A DNA stretch of 64,000 nt from Flavobacterium faecale (GTDB lineage: Bacteria > Bacteroidota > Bacteroidia > Flavobacteriales > Flavobacteriaceae): positions 868,001-932,000 of the forward strand of contig NZ_CP020918.1 in the NCBI RefSeq assembly GCF_003076455.1, read 5' to 3'. The notes below the pieces were generated by a model. That model made no database searches, was not told the DNA's origin, and was given only the letters and a program-made list of their open reading frames with translations. Each line of letters opens with the position of its first letter. Positions within the stretch are counted from its first letter, which is position 1. The translations under genes and the position numbers were made by a program. Shown here piece after piece: positions 1-8,885 of this stretch.

Positions 1-98
1 CTGCAATTATTAAGAAACCAATGAGGTTTCAGTAAAATAATTTTTAAAAAAATAGCAGAATACATTATACCACAACACTCAAAATTTACACATCAATT

Positions 99-755
99 AT
101 GGAAGATTTAAACAAACTACATCAAGAACAAATAGGCGATCATCACATCGGCACCTCAGCAGAAACACCATTAAGAGCGGATGCTTTCTTGATGCCAGAC
201 AATCAAAAAATTGAAGCCATAGCCGAACATTACCATAAAATAATGGAAATTTTAGGACTCGACTTAACCGATGATAGTTTGAGCGGAACACCCTATCGAG
301 TAGGTAAAATGTATGTAAAAGAATTATTTTCGGGCTTGGATCCAAAAAACAAACCCAAAATTTCGGTATTTGACAATAAATACGAATACAACAAGATGTT
401 GGTCGAAAGCCAAATTACCTTCAATTCCTCTTGTGAGCATCATTTTTTACCCATCGTGGGCGTGGCGCACATTGGGTATATCTCATCCGGAAAAGTTATT
501 GGACTTTCGAAAATGAATCGCATTGTGGATTACTACGGAAGACGTCCTCAGGTACAGGAACGAATGACTATTCAGATTTTTAACGAACTAAAAGCTGCGC
601 TACAAACCGATGATGTGATTGTAGTTGTAGAAGCCGAGCATTTATGTGTTTCAAGCCGTGGTGTAAATGACAAATCAAGCAAAACAACCACTTTGGAGTA
701 TGGCGGAAAATTTGAAGACGACCAAATAAGAAATGATTTTTTTAAAATGATCTAA
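99..755 (+). CDS. folE: GTP cyclohydrolase I (FolE)
   Basis: Converts GTP to 7,8-dihydroneopterin triphosphate, the entry step to tetrahydrofolate and other pterins; cytoplasmic. The 218 residues match the family length. The zinc ligands are visible as C112 and H115 (SCEHHFLP) and C183 (HLCVSSRG), equivalent to C110/H113/C181 of the E. coli enzyme. The GLSKMNRIVDYYGRRPQVQER stretch (about 135-155) and the tail around SSKTTTLEYGG are also typical. The ATG at 99 gives a normal N-terminus with the usual short variable leader. The gene is followed 71 bases later by the MerC-like gene, which need not be functionally related. Confidence 0.97.
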   Translation: MEDLNKLHQEQIGDHHIGTSAETPLRADAFLMPDNQKIEAIAEHYHKIMEILGLDLTDDSLSGTPYRVGKMYVKELFSGLDPKNKPKISVFDNKYEYNKMLVESQITFNSSCEHHFLPIVGVAHIGYISSGKVIGLSKMNRIVDYYGRRPQVQERMTIQIFNELKAALQTDDVIVVVEAEHLCVSSRGVNDKSSKTTTLEYGGKFEDDQIRNDFFKMI

Positions 756-826
756 AGATTTCCTTGAAATAATGTAACACCCTTTACCCTAAAGACAATT
801 ATTATTTCTTCAACACTATTTTACAA

Positions 827-1189
827 ATGAAAAATCCAGCTACAAAAAAATCAACCGCCACTTTTGATATTTTAGGCATCTCAACAGCCACTTTATGCTT
901 AATCCATTGCATGATTTTCCCTTTGCTTACAATACTCCCAATTGGATTATCAGACAATTGTATCATCGATGTCCTATTCGCGATGATTGGATTAGTAATT
1001 GTTTCAAAAATAGTGATGAGTAATGCTAGCAAGCAGATCAAAATAATTTTAGCTACCTCTATGTTACTCGTTGTTACCAATGTCGTACTTGAAGCAATCT
1101 TTGATATTCATTCGGTCCTACTTTTTATCGGTGGATTTGGAATGATCATTGGTCACTTTTTAAACTTCAAAGCACATAGGAATACGTAA
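827..1189 (+). CDS. MerC-like small membrane protein
   Basis: A 120-residue inner-membrane protein with four hydrophobic segments (about 15-38, 46-64, 72-92, 96-112). The first carries C24 and H27-C28 in the LCLIHC signature of the MerC family, which in mercury operons binds and moves metal ions. No merA, merP or merR is present. In Flavobacteria such proteins often accompany TonB receptors thought to take up zinc or a similar metal, and here a receptor cluster follows. A role in metal movement is inferred; the metal is not shown by the sequence. Confidence 0.8.
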   Translation: MKNPATKKSTATFDILGISTATLCLIHCMIFPLLTILPIGLSDNCIIDVLFAMIGLVIVSKIVMSNASKQIKIILATSMLLVVTNVVLEAIFDIHSVLLFIGGFGMIIGHFLNFKAHRNT

Positions 1190-1506
1190 AAAATCACTGA
1201 CTCAACGACCTAGATTTTTGAAATGATAAATAAACATTTGTGTACCGTCAATGAAATTATATTTTCAAAAATGATTTTTATCGAAAACAACTAGTACTTA
1301 ACTATTGAAAAGAATTAATTAAGTCACTCTATTTAAACATAATAGCACCAGAATTAAGCGTAAATGCAACAATTTATCATCAATCACAAACGCAACAATG
1401 TTGTAATTAGGAATTGTTTTGTATATTCGCAACATAATTGCATTAAAGTAGAAGGCAAATTAAATTTTCTTTCTTAATCAAGCATAAATAATCTTCGTTT
1501 TCGAAA
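1190..1506. other. Intergenic regulatory region before metal-uptake cluster
   Basis: This 317-base gap has no credible ORF. Its 3' half holds a Bacteroidota-type promoter and three GCAACA half-sites, listed separately. The 5' half (1190-1360) is plain AT-rich DNA in which I see nothing else. Confidence 0.6.
1366..1441 (+). promoter_or_regulatory. Promoter with overlapping inverted-repeat operators (Zur/Fur-like?)
   Basis: A -33 element TTG (1401-1403), an 18-base spacer and a -7 element TATATTCG (1422-1429, one mismatch to TAnnTTTG) form a promoter. CAACA-A-TGTTG (1393-1403) overlaps the -33 box, and GCAA-5-TTGC (1429-1441) overlaps the -7 box and start. A third GCAACA half-site lies at 1366-1371. 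Palindromes placed over both promoter boxes suggest a repressor such as a Fur/Zur-family protein responding to metal. The regulator identity is inference from the genes downstream. Confidence 0.5.
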
Positions 1507-1854
1507 ATGAAAAAAAAAGCATCCATAATACATGTATTTTTATCTCTAGCAGTATTGTTCGCAATAGTGCTTCAGAACGTACATGCCTATGAGCATCATT
1601 TTCAGAAAAACACAGTACAATTAGTAAAAAGTAATGCTTCAACCAGCAAGTCAATGATTAGCGATAGTCATGATTTTGTTGAAAAATGTAGTCTTTGCGA
1701 TTTTCATTTTAGCACTTTTACAGCGATCAACTTTAGTGCTATCGAATATTTAACCGCTACAAAAACGGTTTATTCAGTAGCTTTTTATCGTCAGCTATTC
1801 CCTTCTGTTTTTAATGGAAGCTTCTTTTCACTTCGAGCACCTCCTTCTTTTTAA
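1507..1854 (+). CDS. Small secreted His/Cys protein of metal-uptake cluster
   Basis: A 115-residue protein with an N-terminal signal-like segment (KKK then hydrophobic residues 7-26, ending near HA). The mature part has H30-H31, several other histidines, and a CSLC pair (C61, C64) followed by DFHF. Such small proteins with a Cys-x-x-Cys and scattered His sit next to TonB receptors in Flavobacteria and resemble the DUF2946 group in layout. It may bind or hand over a metal ion in the periplasm. Function is inferred from motif and position, 72 bases before the receptor gene. Confidence 0.65.
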   Translation: MKKKASIIHVFLSLAVLFAIVLQNVHAYEHHFQKNTVQLVKSNASTSKSMISDSHDFVEKCSLCDFHFSTFTAINFSAIEYLTATKTVYSVAFYRQLFPSVFNGSFFSLRAPPSF

Positions 1855-1926
1855 ACGATTAAAATAAAAAAAGCATGCTAATTTTTTAGTGTGGCTTTCC
1901 TTCATTTTACCTTTTAAAAAACCATA

Positions 1927-4311
1927 ATGTCCAAGAAAAAGCATGTTTTTTTCTGGCTTGTGCTGTTTTGCAGTAGCATCTATTCGCAAAATAACATCAG
2001 CGGAAAAATCATTTCCGAAAAGCGAATCAACTCCGCCAACACACACATTCATATTAATAACAAAGTCATAAGTAGCAATTCGTCTGGTCAGTTCCAAGCG
2101 AATGATTTACCTAGTGGTTCTACAAAGATCTTTGTATCTCATGCTGGTTACCAGCCAATAGACACGGTGATTCAGCTACAATCTGATCTGAAAATTGATT
2201 TTAAATTAAAGCCGAGTACTACTGCGCTTGATGAGGTGGTGATTCAGCAAAAAAATAAAAATAGCACAACATCGGTTGTCGCACAACAGTTGAAGTTGGC
2301 TACTATTGAAAAATATAGCAACCAAACCTTGGGCGATGCACTGAAAGAAATTGCAGGTGTAGCAACACTCAAAAGCGGTAATTCTATTGTAAAACCCATC
2401 ATCAACGGCCTATATGGCAGTAGAGTTCCTGTGATTTATAACAATGTAAGACTCGAGGACCAACAATGGGGAATGGAACACGATCCAAATATTGACATCA
2501 ATACAGCAAACAAAATTACGGTAATCAAAGGTTCATCCGGTTTACAATATGGTGGTGATGCCATTGGTGGCCTTGTGATTATTGAACCCTTGACCGTAAA
2601 AAAAGATACTTTGTTTGGTAGAACCATTATCAATTATGACAGCAATGGCAAAGGAGGATCTGTGACCACGAGTCTGCACCAAGGGAACGATTTGGGACTG
2701 AGTTGGAATGCTACAGGTACCTACAAGTACTTGGGTGACAAGCAAGCGCCAGACTATAATTTATCTAACACAGGTACTCGCAACGCCCATTTTTCGGGAG
2801 ATTTAAAATACAGTGCTGCAAAGTTTAACAGCTCGCTTTTGTACAGTTATTACAATGCTACGATTGGGATCTTGAGCGCATCGCATACAGGTAACGTGAA
2901 TGATTTGTACAATTCGATCACAAACAAAATACCTTCTGTAATAAATGATTTTACATATAACATCAATAATCCTAAACAAAAAGTAAAACATCAAATCGTC
3001 AAATTTAATTCGAATTATTATTTCGATAATGCATCGTTTTTGTCTTTGCAATATGATTTTCAATCGAATAATCGATTAGAGTATGATGTGCGTCGTGGTG
3101 ATTTCAACGACATTGCTGCACTCGATTTAGATCTAAAAACCCATACATTAGCTATTGATTATACCAAAAACACCCACGATTGGCTGATAAAAACTGGAGT
3201 AAGAACTGCGATTCAAAACAATTATGCCAATCCTGCAACCGGTATTCGACCTTTAATTCCCAATTATGATAAATTGGATTTGGGAATTTATGGAATAGCA
3301 AGCTATCGGTTTTCGGACCGTTTTAGTATCGATGGAGGTATTCGAAACGACTACACCAAAATTGACGCTTCCAAATTTTACCTCAAATCGCGTTGGGAAG
3401 AAAGAGGGTATGACGAACAATTTTCTGAATTTATTGCAGGTGATTTTAGCACACAATGGCTTACCAAACCTTCGTTTACTTTTAATTCTGTTTCTGCCAA
3501 CATAGGTACACATATAGCAACGGCAGCAAAATGGGAACTGTTCTCGAACCTGAGTTTTGCTTCTAGAAATCCAAATCCGTCAGAATTCTTTAGCGATGGC
3601 TTACATCATTCGACTGGAGTGATTGAATTGGGTGATTTGAATTTAAAGAAAGAACAAGCCACCAAATTATCTGTAGCCGCAAAGAAACAATTCAATCGAT
3701 TCTCTTTCGAATTAAATCCTTACCTCAACAGCATTAAAGACTATATATTTTTGAAACCAACCGGTTTTGAAACCACCATAAGAGGTGCATTTCCGGTTTA
3801 TGAATACCAGCAAACCAATGCTGTACTAGCAGGAGTTGATCTTCAAACTGTTTGGGAAATCAACAACAAATGGGCGCATAGTTTGCGACTCTCCTACGTA
3901 AGCGGGCGCGACAAGCAAGCAAACGAACCGTTGATCGACATGCCTCCGTTGCAAATTAACAACAAAATTACTTTTTCAAAAAAAGAATGGAATTCCCTGA
4001 GACTAGAACTTCAAAGCGAACTAGTTTTTAGACAAACGCAATTTCCAGACAACAATTTTTATACTCAAATTATAAAGGACAATGAGCTCGTTTCTGTTTT
4101 AGTAGACACAAGTACGCCTCCTGCAGGTTATCAATTATTTCATTTTTATTCGGAAATGAAGTTTAAGACCTTTAAAAAAGCTACGACCACAGTGGCATTT
4201 TCGATACAAAATATATTCAATGTTTCATACAGAGACTACTCAAACCGTCAACGCTTTTTTACCGATGAAGTAGGTCGAAGCATTCAATTACAACTCAAAT
4301 TCAATTATTAA
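1927..4311 (+). CDS. TonB-dependent receptor, probable metal uptake
   Basis: A 794-residue outer-membrane transporter. It has a signal peptide (1-20), a carboxypeptidase-regulatory-like domain (about 24-95, ending with LDEVVIQQ, a TonB-box-like stretch), a plug domain (about 115-225, with IKGSSGLQYGGDAIGGLV) and a long beta-barrel ending in an aromatic residue (QLQLKFNY). It lies between the His/Cys secreted protein and a lipoprotein, all on one strand behind the operator-like promoter, so uptake of a metal such as zinc is the best guess. The substrate cannot be read from the sequence. Confidence 0.88.
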   Translation: MSKKKHVFFWLVLFCSSIYSQNNISGKIISEKRINSANTHIHINNKVISSNSSGQFQANDLPSGSTKIFVSHAGYQPIDTVIQLQSDLKIDFKLKPSTTALDEVVIQQKNKNSTTSVVAQQLKLATIEKYSNQTLGDALKEIAGVATLKSGNSIVKPIINGLYGSRVPVIYNNVRLEDQQWGMEHDPNIDINTANKITVIKGSSGLQYGGDAIGGLVIIEPLTVKKDTLFGRTIINYDSNGKGGSVTTSLHQGNDLGLSWNATGTYKYLGDKQAPDYNLSNTGTRNAHFSGDLKYSAAKFNSSLLYSYYNATIGILSASHTGNVNDLYNSITNKIPSVINDFTYNINNPKQKVKHQIVKFNSNYYFDNASFLSLQYDFQSNNRLEYDVRRGDFNDIAALDLDLKTHTLAIDYTKNTHDWLIKTGVRTAIQNNYANPATGIRPLIPNYDKLDLGIYGIASYRFSDRFSIDGGIRNDYTKIDASKFYLKSRWEERGYDEQFSEFIAGDFSTQWLTKPSFTFNSVSANIGTHIATAAKWELFSNLSFASRNPNPSEFFSDGLHHSTGVIELGDLNLKKEQATKLSVAAKKQFNRFSFELNPYLNSIKDYIFLKPTGFETTIRGAFPVYEYQQTNAVLAGVDLQTVWEINNKWAHSLRLSYVSGRDKQANEPLIDMPPLQINNKITFSKKEWNSLRLELQSELVFRQTQFPDNNFYTQIIKDNELVSVLVDTSTPPAGYQLFHFYSEMKFKTFKKATTTVAFSIQNIFNVSYRDYSNRQRFFTDEVGRSIQLQLKFNY

Positions 4312-4323
4312 ATCAATTATACC

Positions 4324-4962
4324 ATGAAAATCAATTCAAACACTCAAACAATGACAACGACAATGAAAAATTCTCAAAAATCGACAATGAAAAATTTCAA
4401 AACTTTAGCGCTTGCTGTTTTAGCGACATTAACCATTTCGTCTTGTAGTAACGATGATGAACCAGTTCCTGTAAACGAAGAAGAATTAATCACGACTGTT
4501 ACAGCAATTTACACTCCAGTTGGTGGCGGAACAGCAATTACATTGCAATACAAAGATCTTGATGGCGAAGGTGCTAATGCTCCTGTAATTACAGTATCTG
4601 GTCCTTTTGCAAAAAACACGACTTATAATGGGGCGGTAACTTTCAAAAATGAATTAGCCAATCCAGTTGATGATATTACGCTAGAAATTATTGAAGAAGG
4701 TGTTGATCACCAATTATTTTATCAAAAAACTGGAACGTTAAATGCATTTACTTACGGAACTGCAACTAGCAATTTTGATGCAAACGGAAAACCAGTAGGA
4801 CTGCAATCTGTTTTTACAGCTACCAATGCAGCTGCAGGAAACTTGACAATTACCTTGAGACATGAACCAAACAAAAGCGCAACCAATGTTGTTACTGGTG
4901 ACATCACCAACGCAGGAGGTTCTACTGATGCCGAAGTTACTTTTGCTATTACTGTTCAATAA
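4324..4962 (+). CDS. Lipoprotein partner of the TonB receptor
   Basis: Lies 12 bases after the receptor stop, so it is almost surely co-transcribed. The lipobox ISSC puts the lipidated Cys at 41 of the long form. Several in-frame ATGs exist (residues 1, 10, 14, 22); the start at residue 22 (base 4387) would give a standard 19-residue lipoprotein signal (MKNFKTLALAVLATLTISSC), so the true protein may begin there. The mature part is beta-rich (GGGTAITLQYKDLDGEG), of a kind often annotated in Flavobacteria as a type 1 periplasmic binding fold protein beside TonB receptors. Role: likely ligand capture or delivery at the cell surface or periplasm (inference). Confidence 0.75.
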   Translation: MKINSNTQTMTTTMKNSQKSTMKNFKTLALAVLATLTISSCSNDDEPVPVNEEELITTVTAIYTPVGGGTAITLQYKDLDGEGANAPVITVSGPFAKNTTYNGAVTFKNELANPVDDITLEIIEEGVDHQLFYQKTGTLNAFTYGTATSNFDANGKPVGLQSVFTATNAAAGNLTITLRHEPNKSATNVVTGDITNAGGSTDAEVTFAITVQ

Positions 4963-4989
4963 TCAATCACCAATTTTATAACTTAAAAA

Positions 4990-5052
4990 ATGAAACACAA
5001 ATTCTACAAACTATTATTTTTATCTGGATACGAAAGTAGTGCAAGTCATTAA
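4990..5052 (+). CDS. Possible 20-residue peptide (weak)
   Basis: ATG at 4990 opens MKHKFYKLLFLSGYESSASH then TAA. It lies 27 bases after the lipoprotein gene and before the terminator, so it would be on the same transcript. It starts like a signal peptide that has been cut short, and may be the remnant of another lipoprotein gene or a chance ORF. No recognised family. Confidence 0.2.
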   Translation: MKHKFYKLLFLSGYESSASH

Positions 5053-5111
5053 AATTTTGAAGCTTCACAAGGCCTATTAAAACCTTTCTACGCTTCATTT
5101 TTCACACTATT

Positions 5112-5160
5112 AATCCTTATAAGTAAACCTAAGTTGTTTATTTATAAGGATTTTCGCTTT
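5112..5160 (+). terminator. Rho-independent terminator of metal-uptake cluster
   Basis: A perfect 11-base-pair stem, AATCCTTATAA (5112-5122) with TTATAAGGATT (5142-5152), loop of 19 bases, followed by a T-rich run. Confidence 0.75.
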
Positions 5161-5165
5161 TTTAT

Positions 5166-5195
5166 TTGGTTAGTCAAATATATTTTTTAGCTTTG
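5166..5195 (+). promoter_or_regulatory. Bacteroidota-type promoter for second TonB receptor
   Basis: TTG (5166-5168), exactly 19 bases, then TAGCTTTG (5188-5195), a full match to TAnnTTTG. The receptor start codon is 38 bases further on. Confidence 0.72.
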
Positions 5196-5232
5196 TCTAA
5201 AATTAATTAGATAACATTCCTAAAATATAATT

Positions 5233-7485
5233 GTGAAGAACCTATTTTTTACCTATTCGCTACTTTTCAGTTTGCTGGCATTGGGTCAATCAAAAATTTC
5301 TGGCGTAGTTAAGGGCGGAAATAGTCCGTTGCCCTTTGCCAACCTTGTTTTATCGCCAACAAAACAAACTACCGTAACCGATCAGGACGGGAATTATGTG
5401 TTCGCAAGCGTACCTTCTGGCAACTATGTACTACTCGCCTCTTACACTGGCTTTCAATTCGAAAAGAAAAAAATTGTGGTGAAGGATAGTCTCGACAGTA
5501 CGCAAGATTTTAATTTGAGGGAAAACAACTCGCTGGATGAAGTGGTGGTTACGGGAACGTTGAAACCTGTCACCCGAATGGAAAGTGCGGTGCCTGTAGA
5601 AGTGTACAAGCCAACATTCTTCAAAAAAAACCCAACAGCAAATGTTTTTGATGCCTTGCAAAATGTTAACGGCGTACGTCCACAATTGAACTGTAACATT
5701 TGTAATACTGGAGATATTCACATCAACGGGCTCGAAGGACCCTATACTTTGGTGTTGATTGACGGTATGCCTATCGTGAGTGGCCTGTCTACCGTTTATG
5801 GATTATCGGGTATTCCGAATTCATTGTTGGAACGAATCGAAATTGTTAAAGGACCTGCCTCCTCTTTGTACGGGAGCGAAGCCGTAGGTGGACTGATCAA
5901 TATTATTACCAAAAACCCAAAGAATGCTCCTGTGTTTTCGGCAGATTCTTTTGTGACAGATTGGGGTGAGCTGAATTTGGATTTGGGCTTCAAAGCCAAT
6001 GTTGGCAAAACAGCCTCAGTATTAACGGGCGTTAACTACTTTAATTACAGTAATCCAATTGACAACAACAACGATAATTTTACTGACGTAACATTACAAA
6101 GCCGTATTTCGATCTTTCAAAAATGGAATTTTAATCGAAAGAGCAATAAATTATTATCCTTGGCGGGACGTTATTTTTATGAAGACCGTTGGGGCGGCGA
6201 ATTACAATGGAACAAGTCCTTCCGTGGTGGAGATGAAGTGTATGGCGAAAGCATTTATACCAAAAGATGGGAATTATTGGGAGCCTATGAATTGCCTTTT
6301 AAAGAAAAAATGCTCTTTACTTTTTCGTTGACCAACCACGACCAAAATTCGGTTTATGGAGACGTTCCTTACCTAGCACAACAACGCATTGGATTTGGAC
6401 AATTGACTTGGGACAAAAAAATCAACAAACACGACATGCTTTTTGGTACCGCCTTGCGCTATCAATATTACAATGACAACACCACCGCAACTGTAGCACC
6501 CGATGTCAATTATATTCCGAGTTTGTTTGCTCAAGACGAAATTGCCTTTAATGACAACCACAAGATATTATTGGGAGCGCGTTACGATTATAACAGCAAC
6601 CACGGAAATATTTTTACCCCAAGATTTGCTTACAAATGGAAAATCAACGACAACAATATCCTTCGTTTCAATACCGGAACAGGTTTTAGAATCGTGAATT
6701 TGTTTACAGAGGAGCATGCCGCGCTTACAGGTGCACGTGAGGTAATTGTAACCGAGGCATTAAAACCGGAACGTTCTATCAATGCCAATTTAAATTACTT
6801 GAAAAAAATCTACACAAATAACGGTACCTTCATCGGGATCGAAGCTTCGGCTTGGCATACTCGCTTTAGCAATTCTATAATTCCGGATTATGACACCAAT
6901 CCAAACCAAATTATTTACAAAAACCTTGATGGATATGCGGTAACACAAGGATTTAGTACCAACATCGATATGGTTTTTACCAATGGTTTGAAAGTAATTT
7001 TGGGAGGTACGTACATGGATGTTACGAAAACAGAGAACCAAAAGAAAACACAACAAATTTTGACAGAGAAATTCTCAGCGACTTGGGCAATTTCGTATCG
7101 AATAAACAAATTATCTCTAGACGTTGATTATACCGGAAACGTATATGGACCTATGCGTTTGCCACTCTTGGGCGATTTGGATCCTAGAAAAGAATATTCA
7201 CCCACTTGGAGCATTCAAAACATCCAGTTCACATTCGATAAAATAAAAAATATCGAAATCTATGCGGGTGTCAAAAATTTATTAAATTGGACGCCTAACA
7301 AAGGGAATCCGTTTATTATTGCTAGAGCAAATGACCCATTCGATAAAAATGTACAGTTTGATGCAAGCGGCAATGTGCAAGCCACAGCAGATAATCCGTA
7401 TGCATTGACTTTTGACCCAACCTATGTTTATGGTCCCAATCAAGGAATAAGAACCTTTTTTGGTCTTCGATACACCATGCGATAA
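5233..7485 (+). CDS. TonB-dependent receptor with plug-domain Cys-x-x-Cys
   Basis: A 750-residue outer-membrane transporter starting at a GTG. Order: signal peptide (1-19), carboxypeptidase-regulatory-like domain (about 21-96), TonB-box-like DEVVVTGT (102-109), plug (about 118-230, with VKGPASSLYGSEAVGGLINI), barrel to the end (GIRTFFGLRYTMR). The plug holds C154 and C157 in LNCNICNTGDIHINGLEG, an unusual exposed Cys pair that may bind metal or form a disulfide. The gene is 50 bases upstream of a secreted thioredoxin, supporting a redox- or copper-linked role. The substrate is unknown. The start is fixed by the promoter at 5166-5195 and by the signal peptide. Confidence 0.87.
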   Translation: MKNLFFTYSLLFSLLALGQSKISGVVKGGNSPLPFANLVLSPTKQTTVTDQDGNYVFASVPSGNYVLLASYTGFQFEKKKIVVKDSLDSTQDFNLRENNSLDEVVVTGTLKPVTRMESAVPVEVYKPTFFKKNPTANVFDALQNVNGVRPQLNCNICNTGDIHINGLEGPYTLVLIDGMPIVSGLSTVYGLSGIPNSLLERIEIVKGPASSLYGSEAVGGLINIITKNPKNAPVFSADSFVTDWGELNLDLGFKANVGKTASVLTGVNYFNYSNPIDNNNDNFTDVTLQSRISIFQKWNFNRKSNKLLSLAGRYFYEDRWGGELQWNKSFRGGDEVYGESIYTKRWELLGAYELPFKEKMLFTFSLTNHDQNSVYGDVPYLAQQRIGFGQLTWDKKINKHDMLFGTALRYQYYNDNTTATVAPDVNYIPSLFAQDEIAFNDNHKILLGARYDYNSNHGNIFTPRFAYKWKINDNNILRFNTGTGFRIVNLFTEEHAALTGAREVIVTEALKPERSINANLNYLKKIYTNNGTFIGIEASAWHTRFSNSIIPDYDTNPNQIIYKNLDGYAVTQGFSTNIDMVFTNGLKVILGGTYMDVTKTENQKKTQQILTEKFSATWAISYRINKLSLDVDYTGNVYGPMRLPLLGDLDPRKEYSPTWSIQNIQFTFDKIKNIEIYAGVKNLLNWTPNKGNPFIIARANDPFDKNVQFDASGNVQATADNPYALTFDPTYVYGPNQGIRTFFGLRYTMR

Positions 7486-7535
7486 GTTGAAAAACACAAC
7501 CAAAGCATTGACTACCAATTACAATTTATGAACTG

Positions 7536-8009
7536 ATGAAAAAGATCACCATTTTATTGCTACTGCTCTTGGGGACTATTCCATCTAGTTTTGCTCAATT
7601 GAAAACTTATACTTTTGAAGAAGCATTTGATGCATCGAAAGAAAATCCAAAGTCGATAGTGGTTTTCGTGCATACCAATTGGTGTAAGTATTGCAAGATG
7701 ATGGACAACAGCACCTTTAAGAATACCGAACTGATTGCAACCTTGAATAAGGATTTTTATTTTGTGAAATTTGATGGCGAGACAAAAGAGAACATCACCA
7801 TCAACCATCATGTGTATAAGTATGTCCCGCGCGGTCGCAACACAGGCACACATGAGCTTGCGGCTGCAATCGCCACCATTGACGGACAAATTACCTATCC
7901 GACTCTTGTTGTTCTAGAAGATGAAGCAACAATACTATTTCAAAAAAGTTCTTACTTGAATGCCAAAACAGTACATAATATTTTGTTGCAAACTAAGAAA
8001 GCAAACTAG
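7536..8009 (+). CDS. Secreted thioredoxin-family protein
   Basis: A 157-residue protein with a signal peptide (1-20, ending SSFAQ) and a thioredoxin fold whose active site is W49-C50-K-Y-C53, followed by KMMDN as in the DUF255/thioredoxin-7 group. The YPTLVVLED segment carries the conserved cis-Pro. Probably acts in the periplasm as a thiol reductant or isomerase. It follows the Cys-bearing TonB receptor by 50 bases in the same direction, so reducing the receptor's or its ligand's thiols is a reasonable guess. It ends 13 bases from the stop of the convergent beta-trefoil gene. Confidence 0.85.
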   Translation: MKKITILLLLLLGTIPSSFAQLKTYTFEEAFDASKENPKSIVVFVHTNWCKYCKMMDNSTFKNTELIATLNKDFYFVKFDGETKENITINHHVYKYVPRGRNTGTHELAAAIATIDGQITYPTLVVLEDEATILFQKSSYLNAKTVHNILLQTKKAN

Positions 8010-8022
8010 AAAGAATGATACT

Positions 8023-8499
8023 CTATTGGCTTACAACAATTTGTTGACTTTTTTCGAAATTCCAAATAGTCCCTACAAATTTCTGTTCATCAACCATGAA
8101 TGGCATGTTATTAAAGTCACCGCCTTGATGAATATCCAAATATTTTGAAACTCCGTGAACTGAAGTACTCAAGGCATAACCGTGCTTTTGATCGATTATT
8201 TTTGAGACAATAGTCCAGCTTCGATTCGAATAACTTACTGCAGGCGCATAAATCAAAAGACCTTCAAATATGCCACCTTCGATGACATCCAACCACATAT
8301 TTACACCCAATACTTGAGCACTTATTTTATAGTTATCTCCCTCTGTTTTTTCGAATAACCAATCATGACCTGAAAATTCAGATTCTAAAACAAGATGCGG
8401 CATATAGCTGAAACGACCTCGATCAAACACATCCAAAACCATTTTATAGTCCCCTATCATGGTTCGTAATTGGTAATAATAATTAGAATCTGGTAGCAT
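8023..8499 (-). CDS. Beta-trefoil (ricin-B-like) protein
   Basis: 158 residues without signal peptide. The sequence falls into three similar units of about 50 residues (roughly 8-55, 56-102, 103-153), each with a Y.L or ISA start, an LDV/LDVIEGG/LDIHQGG core and a W.FEK or SWTIV end. Three such units are the hallmark of the beta-trefoil fold found in ricin-type lectins. A carbohydrate-binding or structural role is possible; no catalytic domain is attached. It stands alone, convergent with the thioredoxin gene and divergent from the bacilliredoxin. Confidence 0.6.
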   Translation of the reverse strand: MLPDSNYYYQLRTMIGDYKMVLDVFDRGRFSYMPHLVLESEFSGHDWLFEKTEGDNYKISAQVLGVNMWLDVIEGGIFEGLLIYAPAVSYSNRSWTIVSKIIDQKHGYALSTSVHGVSKYLDIHQGGDFNNMPFMVDEQKFVGTIWNFEKSQQIVVSQ

Positions 8500-8885
8500 A
8501 ATATGTGTTTTTTAGATGAATAAAAAAGTATCTGTAGAAATACAAAAGTTAAAAAACAACCCTTCATTTTAGAAACAAATGACACAAGAGGCTGATTTGC
8601 TGTCACAAAGCACCTATACTCTAGCATTAAAAAAGAGCATTCACAGCTGATTTTTTTAACCTAATGGTAATTCGTACAATTCAAACCTCGGTTACTTGAA
8701 ACTGAATCCTATTACATCCACAAGCAACAAAAGCATTGAATAAGAGGAGATGTTATTGTACATTTTGTCCACAGTAGAAAACATTTATCAAACTATAACA
8801 AAACTTTATTATTGGATTCAAAGAGTTCATTTGAAACTTCGTAACTTTGTGGGTTCAAAATATTAATAGTTTAAAATAAAAAGAT
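8500..8885. other. Divergent intergenic region
   Basis: 386 bases between the beta-trefoil gene (minus) and the bacilliredoxin (plus). It contains a perfect -7 element for the latter. Otherwise it is AT-rich and I see no ORF or strong hairpin. Confidence 0.5.
8842..8849 (+). promoter_or_regulatory. -7 promoter element of bacilliredoxin gene
   Basis: TAACTTTG matches TAnnTTTG exactly, 36 bases before the start codon. No TTG sits at the ideal 19-base spacing. An imperfect TTCAAA/TTTGAA inverted repeat (about 8818-8835) lies where the -33 box would be and could be a regulator site. Confidence 0.5.

Noticed and set aside
827..1189. Mercury resistance operon
   Set aside because: Only a MerC-like protein is present; no merR, merA, merP or merT is seen.
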